Positions 1 through 7,086 of a DNA stretch of 10,118 nucleotides are shown here, piece by piece. Below the pieces are notes generated by a model. That model had not been told where the DNA came from, made no database searches, and saw only the letters and a program-made list of their open reading frames with translations. This DNA is from an uncultured Lachnospiraceae bacterium (GTDB taxonomy: Bacteria > Bacillota > Clostridia > Lachnospirales > Lachnospiraceae). The DNA lies in the NCBI GenBank assembly GCA_946611525.1, contig CAMODS010000035.1, positions 1 to 10,118 of the forward strand, read 5' to 3'. Positions within the stretch are counted from its first letter, which is position 1, and each line of letters starts with the position of its first letter. Position numbers and translations under genes: made by a program.

Positions 1-1
1 G

Positions 2-1510
2 GCGCATACACATGGTTTTACAGTACAGCAGATCATCGGCATGATCATAGCAGTCTTTGTGGTGGCAGGAGGTATAGTGGCATCATCTATGGCATATCGT
101 GCCAGGACGGCCATCGAGGTGATCACCGAGGAGCCTGAGGTTGAACAGGTTTTGGTTACACATATGGGTGTCTATGTCAGAAATGACAGCGGTATTGATT
201 CCGTAATGGATATCCCCGCCGAGGAATACGGCTTTTTATCCATCTTCAATGAGGACTGGAATGCCAAGGCCAAGGTCTACATTGAGGACGAGCTTTTAGG
301 AAAGCATGCAGAGGTGGAGGAAGTCGAAGAGGAGGTTGAAGAACCAACACTTTTCGAGGAGCTTTTTGGAAAAAAGGAAGAGCCTGAGCCTGAGGAGCCT
401 GAGCCTACCATCAGTATTTCCACAAAGGATCTGGACTCCATTTTTACAATGGCTGACGAGCTTTACGCCGGTACCACCAAGGTGCTGGTCATGGACGACT
501 CCTATGTGGAGGTGCTTTCGGATGTGGGTACGGCAGATGAGGAGGCAGAGACTGAGAACCCTTATGCCAATTTTGCCGCAGACACCAAAAAGATCCTGGA
601 TATCCCTATATACGCCGAACCATCCGAGGTGGTGGAAAAGGATATCACGTCGGATCCTTTTATCATATACGTCAGTGGATCGGATACGCGTTCATCCACC
701 CTTGCCACGTCGAGGAGTGACGTTAATATTTTAGCTATTGTTAATCCTGTGACACATCAGGTGCTGATGATCAACACCCCCAGGGACACATACGTTAAAA
801 ACCCTGCAGGCGGCAATGCCATGGATAAGCTGACACACTGCGGCATTTACGGCATAGAAAACTCCATGCAGGCTCTCGGACAGCTTTACGGCTGTGATGT
901 GGATCATTATGTTCAGGTGAATTTCACCGGCTTTGAGACCATCATAGATTCGCTGGGAGGCATCACCGTGGACAATGACATGTCCTTCAAGTCCTGGAGA
1001 TACGGCGGTACCTATTACTTCAATGAGGGCCCTATAGAGCTTAACGGAGCTTCGGCCCAGGCCTATGTCAGAGAGAGATTTTCCGTGGCAGGCGGAGACG
1101 AGACCAGAGGCCGTCACCAGATGATGGTGATCGAGGCCATCATAAAAAAGGTGTCGGAGGATCCGGCATCCGTACTTTCGAATTATTCATCGATTTTGGG
1201 AACGCTTGAAGGAATGATCGCCACAGACTTTTCGGCAGATGATATTTCTTCTCTGGCAAAGCTGGAGCTATCTGAGTTGGCAAAGTGGGATGTAAAGATC
1301 TACGCCATCTCGGGAGTGGGGGACTCAGCCCCCAACTACTCCATGTCCGGAGTCAATTCATACGTGATGCACCCGGACAGTGATGACCTTACTCATGCCA
1401 AAAAATTGATCTCAAAGATCATGATGGGTGAGACTCTTGAAGATGCTGATCTTTTAAAAGAGGAACAGACAGAAGAGCCTTCAGAACAAAATACAGAAGG
1501 CACGTATTGA
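2..1510 (+). CDS. LCP (LytR-CpsA-Psr) family cell-wall polymer ligase, 5' partial
   Basis: LCP proteins are membrane-anchored enzymes that transfer lipid-linked glycopolymers to peptidoglycan outside the cell. The frame is open from base 2 and encodes 13 residues before the first Met (base 41), which has no Shine-Dalgarno and lies at the edge of a membrane helix, so the true start is probably upstream of the window. Numbering from that Met: membrane anchor about 1-19; extracytoplasmic region about 35-165 broken by a very acidic Glu/Pro linker (89-122); LCP domain about 207-370. LCP hallmarks visible are SRSDVNILAIVNP (224-236), NTPRDTYV with R248, YVRERF (342-347) and GGDETRGRHQ (351-360), which carry the conserved Arg/Asp residues that bind polyprenyl pyrophosphate. 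The C-terminal tail is rich in Glu/Thr/Ser. The last 92 bases overlap the opposing folT gene. The family call is firm; the exact polymer transferred is unknown. Confidence 0.93.
   Translation, partial: AHTHGFTVQQIIGMIIAVFVVAGGIVASSMAYRARTAIEVITEEPEVEQVLVTHMGVYVRNDSGIDSVMDIPAEEYGFLSIFNEDWNAKAKVYIEDELLGKHAEVEEVEEEVEEPTLFEELFGKKEEPEPEEPEPTISISTKDLDSIFTMADELYAGTTKVLVMDDSYVEVLSDVGTADEEAETENPYANFAADTKKILDIPIYAEPSEVVEKDITSDPFIIYVSGSDTRSSTLATSRSDVNILAIVNPVTHQVLMINTPRDTYVKNPAGGNAMDKLTHCGIYGIENSMQALGQLYGCDVDHYVQVNFTGFETIIDSLGGITVDNDMSFKSWRYGGTYYFNEGPIELNGASAQAYVRERFSVAGGDETRGRHQMMVIEAIIKKVSEDPASVLSNYSSILGTLEGMIATDFSADDISSLAKLELSELAKWDVKIYAISGVGDSAPNYSMSGVNSYVMHPDSDDLTHAKKLISKIMMGETLEDADLLKEEQTEEPSEQNTEGTY
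380..406 (+). repeat. Short direct repeat encoding an acidic Glu-Pro linker
   Basis: The 12-base unit GAGCCTGAGCCT occurs at 380-391 and again at 395-406, separated by GAG. It encodes the EPEPEEPEP stretch inside the LCP protein. The period is a multiple of three, so gain or loss of a unit would keep the frame. It is probably a flexible extracytoplasmic spacer that can vary in length. Confidence 0.7.
1400..1421 (-). terminator. Probable weak intrinsic terminator of folT
   Basis: Read on the minus strand, TGATCT (1421-1416) pairs with AGATCA (1412-1407) across a three-base loop (TTG). One A follows, then six T (1405-1400). The folT stop codon TGA is the first three bases of the stem. The stem is AT-rich and only six base pairs long, so termination may be partial. 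The element lies antisense inside the LCP coding region. Confidence 0.45.
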
Positions 1511-1955
1511 TCGGGAACATAACTGCAGTGGCGGGAAGCTTTTCAGCAAGGACCACCCACAGTGGAGTTTTGTAAAGGATCATGCTGTTGATGGGATTTA
1601 ATATGAGGCTTACCACTACCGTGTAGACCAGACTGGTCATTATCACACGCGGTACGGTAAGCTTCTTTTTATAAAGCATAGCGCCAAAGATAATGCCGGA
1701 TACCATGGTTGAAATGGTATAACCGGGGAAAAATGCGCCGGTGGGCTTTACGATATAGCCTGTGATATCAGCCAAGAGTCCCACCAGACCTCCGACAGCG
1801 GGCCCAAACAACATGCCTGAGGCGGCTATGGGAAGAAACTTAAAGCGGATCTGGATGAATTCATTGACCGGTACAGAAAAGAAACTGAGTACCGTGGCGA
1901 TGGCAACCAACAGGGCTGCAGCCGTAAGAACTTTAACATCTTTTAATTGTGACAT
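1419..1955 (-). CDS. folT: ECF transporter S component, folate family (FolT-like)
   Basis: This is the substrate-binding membrane subunit of an energy-coupling-factor vitamin transporter. It would capture folate and work with a shared EcfA/EcfA'/EcfT module, which is not encoded in this window. At 178 residues with about six hydrophobic segments (roughly 7-28, 38-68, 72-95, 103-120, 133-150 and 150-164), it has the size and layout of S components. The stretch GAFFPGYTIS (73-82) and the IRFKFLPIAASGMLFGP region (36-52) are typical of the folate subgroup. The ATG at 1955 has a strong Shine-Dalgarno, AAGGAGG, about 7 bases upstream. The THF riboswitch in its leader independently supports folate as substrate. 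The gene is monocistronic as far as seen and its 3' end runs 92 bases into the opposing LCP gene. The S-component call is very secure; folate specificity rests on the motif plus the riboswitch. Confidence 0.93.
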   Translation of the reverse strand: MSQLKDVKVLTAAALLVAIATVLSFFSVPVNEFIQIRFKFLPIAASGMLFGPAVGGLVGLLADITGYIVKPTGAFFPGYTISTMVSGIIFGAMLYKKKLTVPRVIMTSLVYTVVVSLILNPINSMILYKTPLWVVLAEKLPATAVMFPINTCLLYFVLKALLSVPLLKDQHLQESHPS

Positions 1956-1960
1956 AATAA

Positions 1961-2014
1961 AACCTCCTTATGCAGCTAACTACATAGGGAGGCATACTGC
2001 GCTTCGATATGTAG
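1961..2014 (-). promoter_or_regulatory. folT: Riboswitch expression platform with anti-Shine-Dalgarno
   Basis: Between the aptamer and folT, minus-strand CCTCC (1992-1988) is complementary to the folT Shine-Dalgarno GGAGG (1967-1963). A competing helix, CTACATA (2014-2008) with TATGTAG (1986-1980), shares its first base with the 3' side of aptamer stem P1 and would place CCTCC in its loop. GCAG (2000-1997) can also pair with the P1 strand CTGC (2017-2014). There is no U-tract, so control is more likely at translation than at termination. A consistent reading is ligand-stabilised P1, anti-SD pairing and reduced FolT synthesis. The pairings are seen; the mechanism is inferred. Confidence 0.55.
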
Positions 2015-2137
2015 CAGCGGGATGCGGTCCCATCATCGCAAGCAGCCGTCATACGCCATGCGTGGCGGCCGGTAGCTCTTCGTCAAAGTATCAACTCCCT
2101 GTATACTAAGCACTTAACGCGATGAAACCTACTCTGC
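2014..2137 (-). ncRNA. Tetrahydrofolate (THF) riboswitch aptamer
   Basis: THF riboswitches sense reduced folates and control folate uptake or synthesis genes in Firmicutes. On the minus strand the class-specific core is present: AGAGTAGG (2135-2128), CGCGTTAAGTG (2121-2111), GGGA in the P3 loop (2099-2096), ACGAAG (2083-2078) and GCATCC (2025-2020). The expected helices can be drawn: P1 GCAG (2137-2134)/CTGC (2017-2014); P2 GGTTTCATCG (2129-2120)/TGATGGGACC (2035-2026); P3 AGTAT/ATACT; P4 AAGAGC (2080-2075)/GCTGCTT (2046-2040) with an inner GCCA/TGGC hairpin. The pseudoknot GGGA (2099-2096)/TCCC (2022-2019) also fits. P4 is much longer than in compact examples of the class. It sits directly upstream of folT, the usual target. 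Confidence 0.93.
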
Positions 2138-2152
2138 GTATTCCAAGGAATG

Positions 2153-2181
2153 ATTATATATAATAAGAGGATTTGTGTCAA
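2153..2181 (-). promoter_or_regulatory. Perfect consensus sigma-A promoter for the riboswitch-folT transcript
   Basis: On the minus strand, TTGACA (2181-2176) is followed after exactly 17 bases by TATAAT (2158-2153). Transcription would begin near 2146, a few bases before the aptamer. A promoter of this strength suits a gene controlled downstream by a riboswitch. The -35 box covers the first base of the vanZ ATG (2181) and two bases of the alternative GTG (2175-2177). Confidence 0.9.
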
Positions 2182-2699
2182 TGAAAATGAGAAAAACGAT
2201 ATTTCTGATCCTGTCAGTGATTTGGATGGGTGTGATCTTTTTTCAGTCTGCCAAGGTTGCCGATAGATCCGCAGCGGAAAGCGGAGGCCTTATCATCTTT
2301 GTGGGAGAGCATTTTGTGCCGGGCTTTGACAACTGGGATGAGATGAAAAAGCAGAAATTTGTGGAAAAGTATGATCATCCGGTGAGAAAAGCAGCGCATG
2401 TGACTGAGTATGCCATTTTGGCCATGCTTTTGATGGGTGTTTTTTATGAAAAGTCAGATAGTGGTAAAAATGCAGGTAAAATGCCCATGTCAGGTGTCTT
2501 GTCATGGATCATAGCCACTCTCTATGCTGCCACTGATGAGTTCCACCAGACCTTTGTGCCCGGACGCAGCGGAGAAATAAAGGATGTTTGCTTTGATTCC
2601 GGTGGTGCCTTGATCGGCATTTTTGTTGCGCTATTGCTTGCTATTGTGATAAAATATGTATTTATTAAAGCAGGTGGTTGCAGAAAGGAGGATCAGTAA
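2181..2699 (+). CDS. VanZ-family membrane protein
   Basis: This is a small integral membrane protein of the VanZ family, named after the teicoplanin-resistance accessory protein; most chromosomal members have no defined function. The 172-residue product has hydrophobic segments at about 6-23, 76-89, 104-117 and 141-162. Family motifs are clear: RKAAHVTEYAIL (69-80) and DEFHQTFVPGRSGEIKD (119-135), followed by FDSGGALIG. The start is uncertain by two codons. ATG 2181 has AGAGG (2166-2170) 10 bases upstream; GTG 2175 would leave only 4 bases. Its TAA overlaps the rel ATG by one base, so the two are very probably translated together. Presence of this gene alone does not imply glycopeptide resistance. 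No convincing promoter was found in front of it; it must lie within or before the riboswitch DNA. Confidence 0.88.
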   Translation: MKMRKTIFLILSVIWMGVIFFQSAKVADRSAAESGGLIIFVGEHFVPGFDNWDEMKKQKFVEKYDHPVRKAAHVTEYAILAMLLMGVFYEKSDSGKNAGKMPMSGVLSWIIATLYAATDEFHQTFVPGRSGEIKDVCFDSGGALIGIFVALLLAIVIKYVFIKAGGCRKEDQ

Positions 2700-5017
2700 T
2701 GGCAGATATCACATCACAGGAATTCGAACGCTTAGAGGCCGATATTAGCCGTCCTAATCGTGGCATTGTTTCCACAAAGGACTTTACTGATCCTGCCGAG
2801 CTTTATAACAGACTGGTGGACAGTATTAAAAAGTATCATCCCAGTGAGGATCTGTCCATGATAGACAGGGCTTACCGCCTTGCAGATAAGGCCCACGACG
2901 GACAGGTGAGAAAGTCCGGTGAGCCCTATATCATCCATCCCCTTTGCGTATCGCTTATCCTGGCTGATCTGGAGATGGACAAGGAGACCATAGTGGCCGG
3001 GCTCTTGCACGATGTGGCAGAGGATACGGTCATGACCATAGAGGAGATAGGGGAGACCTTTTCGGATGAGGTCGCGCTTTTGGTGGACGGTGTCACAAAG
3101 CTGGGACAGCTCTCCTATGATGCAGATAAGGTGGAGATACAGGCTGAGAATCTGCGCAAGATGTTTTTGGCCATGGCCAAGGACATACGTGTTATCATCA
3201 TAAAGCTGGCCGACCGCCTTCACAACATGCGTACTTTAAAGTACATGACTGAGGCCAAACAGAACGAAAAGGCCAGGGAGACCATGGAGATATATGCTCC
3301 ACTGGCCCAGCGTCTGGGTATCAGCAAGGTCAAGATCGAGCTGGAAGATCTGGCTCTTAAGTATCTTAAGCCTGACGAGTACTATGATCTGGTGGAAAGA
3401 ATTGCCACCAGAAAAAAGGATCGTGACGACTATGTTCAGTCACTGGTTGAGGAGGTGCGTTCCCACATCGACGAGGCCGGTATCAAGGCGGAGATCTACG
3501 GCAGATCCAAGCATTTCTTTTCCATATATAAAAAGATGGTCAATCAGAAAAAGACACTTGACCAGATATATGACCTCTTTGCCATTCGCATCATAGTCAA
3601 TGATGTGAAGGACTGTTATGCGGCGCTTGGCGTTATCCATGAGATGTATACTCCCATTCCGGGGCGTTTCAAGGACTATATAGCCATGCCCAAGCCCAAT
3701 ATGTACCAGTCACTCCACACCACTCTTATAGGTCCTTCCGGCACGCCTTTCGAGATACAGATCCGTACCTACGAGATGCACCGCACCTCCGAGTATGGTA
3801 TCGCCGCTCACTGGAAGTACAAGGAGAGCGGCAAGGATGCCAAAAATATAGAGGATGCCGAGGAGGAGAAGCTGTCATGGCTTCGACAGATACTTGAGTG
3901 GCAGCAGGACATGAGCGACAACCGCGAGTTTGTCAGCCTCTTAAAGAGCGATCTCAATCTGTTTTCAGATACCGTATTTTGCTTTACTCCCACGGGAGAT
4001 GTTAAAAATCTGCCTACAGGCTCCACTCCCATAGACTTTGCCTACAGCATCCATTCGGCAGTCGGCAACAAGATGGTGGGAGCCAAGGTCAACGGGCTTT
4101 TGGTGCCCATCACCTACACTATACAAAACGGTGACCGCATAGAGATCATTACATCCCAAAACAGCCGTGGCCCCAGTCGGGACTGGCTGGGGATCGTAAA
4201 GTCCACCCAGGCCAGAAACAAGATCAACCAGTGGTTCAGGTCCGTCAGCAAAGAAGAAAACATTGCCCGGGGCCGGGAGCTTTTGATGGAGTCCGCCAAG
4301 TCCAAAAACCTGTCATTTGAGGCTATATGTAAGCCCAAGTATCAGGAAAAGATACTTCGCAGATACGGCTTCCATGACTGGGATTCCGTGCTTGCTGCCG
4401 TCGGTCAGGGAAGCTTAAAGGAGGGGCAGGTCATAAACCGCCTCTATGATGCGTATCTGGTGGTGCATCCGCTGGTTAGAACCGATGAGGATATTTTGGC
4501 GGAGCATGCCACAGCGGAGTATTCAAAGAAGAGCGACAATGCTCCCCACAGTAAAAATGGTATCATAGTCAGGGGACTTCACGACGTATCGGTGCGTTTT
4601 TCAAAGTGCTGTTCTCCTGTGCCTGGTGATGAGATAGTGGGCTTTGTTACCCGAGGCAGGGGAGTGTCCATCCACAGGACCGACTGTATCAACATCATGA
4701 ACCTTGAGGAATCCGAGAAGGTGAGGCTCATAGATGCGGAGTGGCAGCCGGAGTACCTCAAGGAGCATGAAAACGATCTGTTCATTGCGGATATCAGGAT
4801 CTTTGGGCACAACCGCACAGGACTGTTGGTTGATATTACAAAGATATTTACAGAGAAAAACATTGACATCTCCTCCATCCATTCCCAGGTTTCCAAGCAG
4901 GATGTAGCTACCATAGAAATATCCTTTGGAGTACGTGGCAAGGCGGAGCTGTCATCCCTCGTCGACCGTGTGCGGTCCATTGAGGGGATCATGGATATAG
5001 AGAGGACGACGGGATGA
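2699..5017 (+). CDS. rel: Bifunctional (p)ppGpp synthetase/hydrolase (Rel)
   Basis: This enzyme makes (p)ppGpp from ATP and GDP/GTP on starved ribosomes and also hydrolyses it, setting the stringent response. The 772-residue length is normal for a long RSH enzyme. In order: HD hydrolase domain about 40-200 with H80, HD 104-105 (LLHDVAED) and ADRLHNMRTL (171-180); synthetase domain about 235-395 with YGRSKHFFSIYKKM (267-280), D292, PNMYQSLHT (333-341) and FEIQIRT (351-357); TGS about 424-485; zinc-finger/RIS with C637, C638, H659 and C663; ACT about 695-770. RFKD (323-326) is the RxKD form associated with bifunctional enzymes rather than the ExDD of RelA-only synthetases. The ATG at 2699 is chosen over the in-frame TTG at 2678 because AAGGAGG lies just upstream of it. 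It is coupled to vanZ (TAATG) and to the next gene (ATGA). No catalytic residue appears lost. Confidence 0.97.
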   Translation: MADITSQEFERLEADISRPNRGIVSTKDFTDPAELYNRLVDSIKKYHPSEDLSMIDRAYRLADKAHDGQVRKSGEPYIIHPLCVSLILADLEMDKETIVAGLLHDVAEDTVMTIEEIGETFSDEVALLVDGVTKLGQLSYDADKVEIQAENLRKMFLAMAKDIRVIIIKLADRLHNMRTLKYMTEAKQNEKARETMEIYAPLAQRLGISKVKIELEDLALKYLKPDEYYDLVERIATRKKDRDDYVQSLVEEVRSHIDEAGIKAEIYGRSKHFFSIYKKMVNQKKTLDQIYDLFAIRIIVNDVKDCYAALGVIHEMYTPIPGRFKDYIAMPKPNMYQSLHTTLIGPSGTPFEIQIRTYEMHRTSEYGIAAHWKYKESGKDAKNIEDAEEEKLSWLRQILEWQQDMSDNREFVSLLKSDLNLFSDTVFCFTPTGDVKNLPTGSTPIDFAYSIHSAVGNKMVGAKVNGLLVPITYTIQNGDRIEIITSQNSRGPSRDWLGIVKSTQARNKINQWFRSVSKEENIARGRELLMESAKSKNLSFEAICKPKYQEKILRRYGFHDWDSVLAAVGQGSLKEGQVINRLYDAYLVVHPLVRTDEDILAEHATAEYSKKSDNAPHSKNGIIVRGLHDVSVRFSKCCSPVPGDEIVGFVTRGRGVSIHRTDCINIMNLEESEKVRLIDAEWQPEYLKEHENDLFIADIRIFGHNRTGLLVDITKIFTEKNIDISSIHSQVSKQDVATIEISFGVRGKAELSSLVDRVRSIEGIMDIERTTG

Positions 5018-5652
5018 AGTACAGTATCGATCATTACATCGTAGGTCCGGTGGGGACCAATTGTTATATCCTGGCAAATGAAGACACCGGGGAGGCTGTG
5101 GTGGTGGATCCGGGGGCGGCAGCAGGTCCGCTTCACGATAAGATAGAAGAGGACGGCTACACCCCGACAGCCATACTTTTGACTCACGGTCATTTTGACC
5201 ACGCGGGAGCGGTGTCAGAACTAAAGTCTCTTTTTCCGGGGACGGACATCCCTGTCTACACCTACAAAGGGGAACGTCAGACCTTAGAGGATCCCAGATA
5301 CAACCTCTCCGGAGATATGGGAGGAATGTCAGAGCGCTACGAGGCTACCGATTATCTCGACGATGATGCGGAGTTTACGGTGGCAGGTTTTAGGATAAAG
5401 CTTTTGTTTACCCCGGGACATACCCCCGGAGGATGCTGTTTTTACTTAGAGGATCAAAAGATATGCTTTACGGGTGACACTCTGTTTTGTGGTTCCGTGG
5501 GCCGCACCGATTTTTATGGCGGTTCCATGTCACAACTGGTTAGGGGAATAAAAGAAAAGCTTATGACCTTGCCGGACGACACGGTCTGTTATCCGGGACA
5601 CGACAGCCTCACCACCATAGGTGATGAACGTGTAAATAATCCCTTTTTATAA
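5014..5652 (+). CDS. Metallo-beta-lactamase-fold hydrolase, glyoxalase II-like
   Basis: This is a cytoplasmic zinc hydrolase of the MBL superfamily, most like the short GloB/YcbL-type proteins; the substrate cannot be read from sequence. Metal-ligand motifs are complete: THGHFDH (57-63; H58, H60, D62, H63), H136 in TPGHTPGG, D155 in FTGDTLF and H196 in YPGHDS. At 212 residues it lacks the C-terminal substrate domain of full-length glyoxalase II, as expected for this subgroup. The ATG overlaps the rel stop (ATGA), with AGAGGA (5001-5006) in the right place. An MBL hydrolase directly after rel is, from general knowledge, a common arrangement in Clostridia. A role as a thioester or hydroxyacylglutathione-type hydrolase is possible but not shown. 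Confidence 0.93.
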   Translation: MKYSIDHYIVGPVGTNCYILANEDTGEAVVVDPGAAAGPLHDKIEEDGYTPTAILLTHGHFDHAGAVSELKSLFPGTDIPVYTYKGERQTLEDPRYNLSGDMGGMSERYEATDYLDDDAEFTVAGFRIKLLFTPGHTPGGCCFYLEDQKICFTGDTLFCGSVGRTDFYGGSMSQLVRGIKEKLMTLPDDTVCYPGHDSLTTIGDERVNNPFL

Positions 5653-5671
5653 TGCGGTATATCCACATATA

Positions 5672-5680
5672 TGTTATACT
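5672..5680 (+). promoter_or_regulatory. Possible extended -10 promoter for pyrBI
   Basis: TG-T-TATACT (5672-5680) is an extended -10 element in the 65-base gap between the hydrolase gene and pyrB; no recognisable -35 lies upstream, which extended -10 promoters tolerate. The same bases can fold as a weak AU hairpin (GTATA 5657-5661 with TATAC 5675-5679, enclosing ACATATATGT) followed by seven T, so a terminator for the preceding operon is the alternative reading. No PyrR-type leader sequence was seen in the gap. Confidence 0.4.
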
Positions 5681-5717
5681 TTTTTTAGTGATAATATGAC
5701 CATTTAGGAGGGAACTG

Positions 5718-6641
5718 ATGCGTCATTTGATGAGTCCTTTGGACTTTACCATAGATGAGCTTTATGATCTGATGAAGCTGGCGGATGATATACAAAAAAA
5801 CCGCAGCAAATACGCCAAGGCATGTGAGGGAAGGACACTGGCTACCTGTTTTTACGAACCATCCACCAGGACCAGGCTTTCCTTTGAGGCTGCCATGTTG
5901 AACCTTGGTGGCAATGTTTTGGGCTTTGCCAGTGCGGACTCCAGCAGCGCGGCCAAGGGAGAGAGTGTATCCGATACCATTCGTGTCATCTCAGGTTATG
6001 CTGATATATGTGCCATCAGGCATCCCAAGGAGGGAGCTCCCTTGGTTGCCACATCCCATTCCGGTATTCCTGTTATAAATGCAGGAGACGGTGGACACCA
6101 GCATCCCACTCAGACCCTTACAGACCTTTATACCATAAGGTCTCTTCGTGGTGAGATAGGACAGCTGACCATCGGTATTTGCGGTGATCTGAAGTTCGGA
6201 CGTACTGTTCACTCTCTTATCAATGCACTGGTCCGTTATCCTGACATCAGATTTGTACTCATATCACCTCCTGAGCTGGTGGTTCCCAGTTATATCAGGG
6301 ACGATGTGCTAAAGGCCCGCGGCATACCCTTTACTGAGGTTAAAAGTCTTGAGGATGTCATGCCCGAGCTTGATATTCTTTATATGACCAGAGTCCAGCG
6401 TGAGCGTTTCTTCAATGAAGAGGACTACATCCGTATGAAGGACTTTTACATTTTGGACAAGGCTAAAATGGAGCTGGCCAAGGAAAACATGCTGGTTCTC
6501 CATCCCTTGCCCCGTGTAAATGAGATTTCCGTAGAGGTGGATGATGATCCCAGAGCGGCTTATTTTACACAGGCTCATAACGGGGTGTTTATCCGCATGG
6601 CGTTGATCCTTACACTGCTAAAGGAAGCAGGTAGTTTATAA
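5718..6641 (+). CDS. pyrB: Aspartate carbamoyltransferase, catalytic subunit
   Basis: This enzyme catalyses carbamoyl phosphate plus L-aspartate to N-carbamoyl-L-aspartate, the committed step of pyrimidine synthesis. The 307-residue length fits PyrB. The carbamoyl-phosphate loop is FYEPSTRTRLSFE (45-57). The mobile loop from the neighbouring chain is SSSAAKGES (75-83) with K80. GDGGHQHPTQTL (123-134) and HPLPRVNEI (262-270) complete the active site, and MTRVQRER (223-230) carries the aspartate-side Arg and Gln residues. The start has a strong AGGAGGG (5706-5712) 5 bases ahead. pyrI follows 13 bases later, so the two are one transcript and should form the allosteric holoenzyme. No other pyr genes are in the window. 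The identification is unambiguous. Confidence 0.98.
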   Translation: MRHLMSPLDFTIDELYDLMKLADDIQKNRSKYAKACEGRTLATCFYEPSTRTRLSFEAAMLNLGGNVLGFASADSSSAAKGESVSDTIRVISGYADICAIRHPKEGAPLVATSHSGIPVINAGDGGHQHPTQTLTDLYTIRSLRGEIGQLTIGICGDLKFGRTVHSLINALVRYPDIRFVLISPPELVVPSYIRDDVLKARGIPFTEVKSLEDVMPELDILYMTRVQRERFFNEEDYIRMKDFYILDKAKMELAKENMLVLHPLPRVNEISVEVDDDPRAAYFTQAHNGVFIRMALILTLLKEAGSL

Positions 6642-6654
6642 TGAGGGATAAGAA

Positions 6655-7086
6655 ATGTTAAATATATCAGGTATCCGCGAGGGATACGTCCTCGATCATA
6701 TAAAGGCAGGCATGAGTCTAAAGATTTATGACTACCTAAAGCTTGGAGATCTTGAGGACGGCACCACTGCGATCATAATGAATGCACGTTCCAACAAGAT
6801 GGGAAAAAAGGATATCATAAAGGTGGAGTGTCCCGTGGACTCCATAGACCTGGATATCCTGGGTTATATTGACCACAACATCACCGTAAATATCATAAAG
6901 GATGATGAGATTGTGGAAAAGAGAGGGCTTTCGCTGCCTCATGAGATCAGAAATGTTATACGCTGCAAGAATCCGCGCTGTATCACCTCAGTGGAGCAGG
7001 GGCTGCCCCAGATCTTTTATCTGTCTGATGAAAAAAATGAGGTTTACCGTTGCCGCTACTGCGAAGAAAAGTATCGTGGAAAATGA
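6655..7086 (+). CDS. pyrI: Aspartate carbamoyltransferase, regulatory subunit
   Basis: This is the zinc-binding allosteric chain that binds nucleotides (CTP/ATP in characterised homologues) and joins PyrB trimers into a dodecamer. At 143 residues it has the usual N-terminal nucleotide domain (about 1-95), with GIREGYVLDHIKAGMSLKI (6-24) matching the effector-binding edge. The C-terminal zinc domain has C104, C109, C133 and C136 (C-x4-C and C-x2-C). A GAGGGA site sits about 7 bases before the ATG, in the short gap after pyrB. All four zinc ligands are intact, so the enzyme is expected to assemble and be regulated. Confidence 0.98.
   Translation: MLNISGIREGYVLDHIKAGMSLKIYDYLKLGDLEDGTTAIIMNARSNKMGKKDIIKVECPVDSIDLDILGYIDHNITVNIIKDDEIVEKRGLSLPHEIRNVIRCKNPRCITSVEQGLPQIFYLSDEKNEVYRCRYCEEKYRGK

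Noticed and set aside
41..1510. ATG at 41 as the true start of the LCP gene
   Set aside because: The frame stays open to the window edge, no Shine-Dalgarno precedes base 41, and starting there would put the first residue inside the membrane helix.
1762..2109. 115-codon plus-strand frame antisense to folT and the riboswitch
   Set aside because: It covers a certain minus-strand gene and structured RNA; its product resembles no protein family.
2159..2164. TATAAT on the plus strand as a -10 for vanZ
   Set aside because: There is no -35 at the right distance and transcription would start after the Shine-Dalgarno site; the palindromic AT run is explained by the minus-strand promoter.
2626..2655. 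Possible internal rel promoter (TTGCGC ... TAAAAT, 18-base spacer)
   Set aside because: The -35 match is only three of six and the operon context already explains expression; kept only as a possibility.
2181..2699. Glycopeptide-resistance gene
   Set aside because: A chromosomal VanZ-family protein without vanR/S/H/A/X neighbours is not evidence of resistance.
4579..5202. 207-codon minus-strand frame across the end of rel and the start of the hydrolase gene
   Set aside because: Both plus-strand genes are unmistakable and the minus frame shows no family motif.
5657..5686. Intrinsic terminator after the hydrolase gene
   Set aside because: The hairpin is short and all A-U apart from a few pairs, and the same bases form a better extended -10 promoter; seven T follow but the stem is too weak to call.
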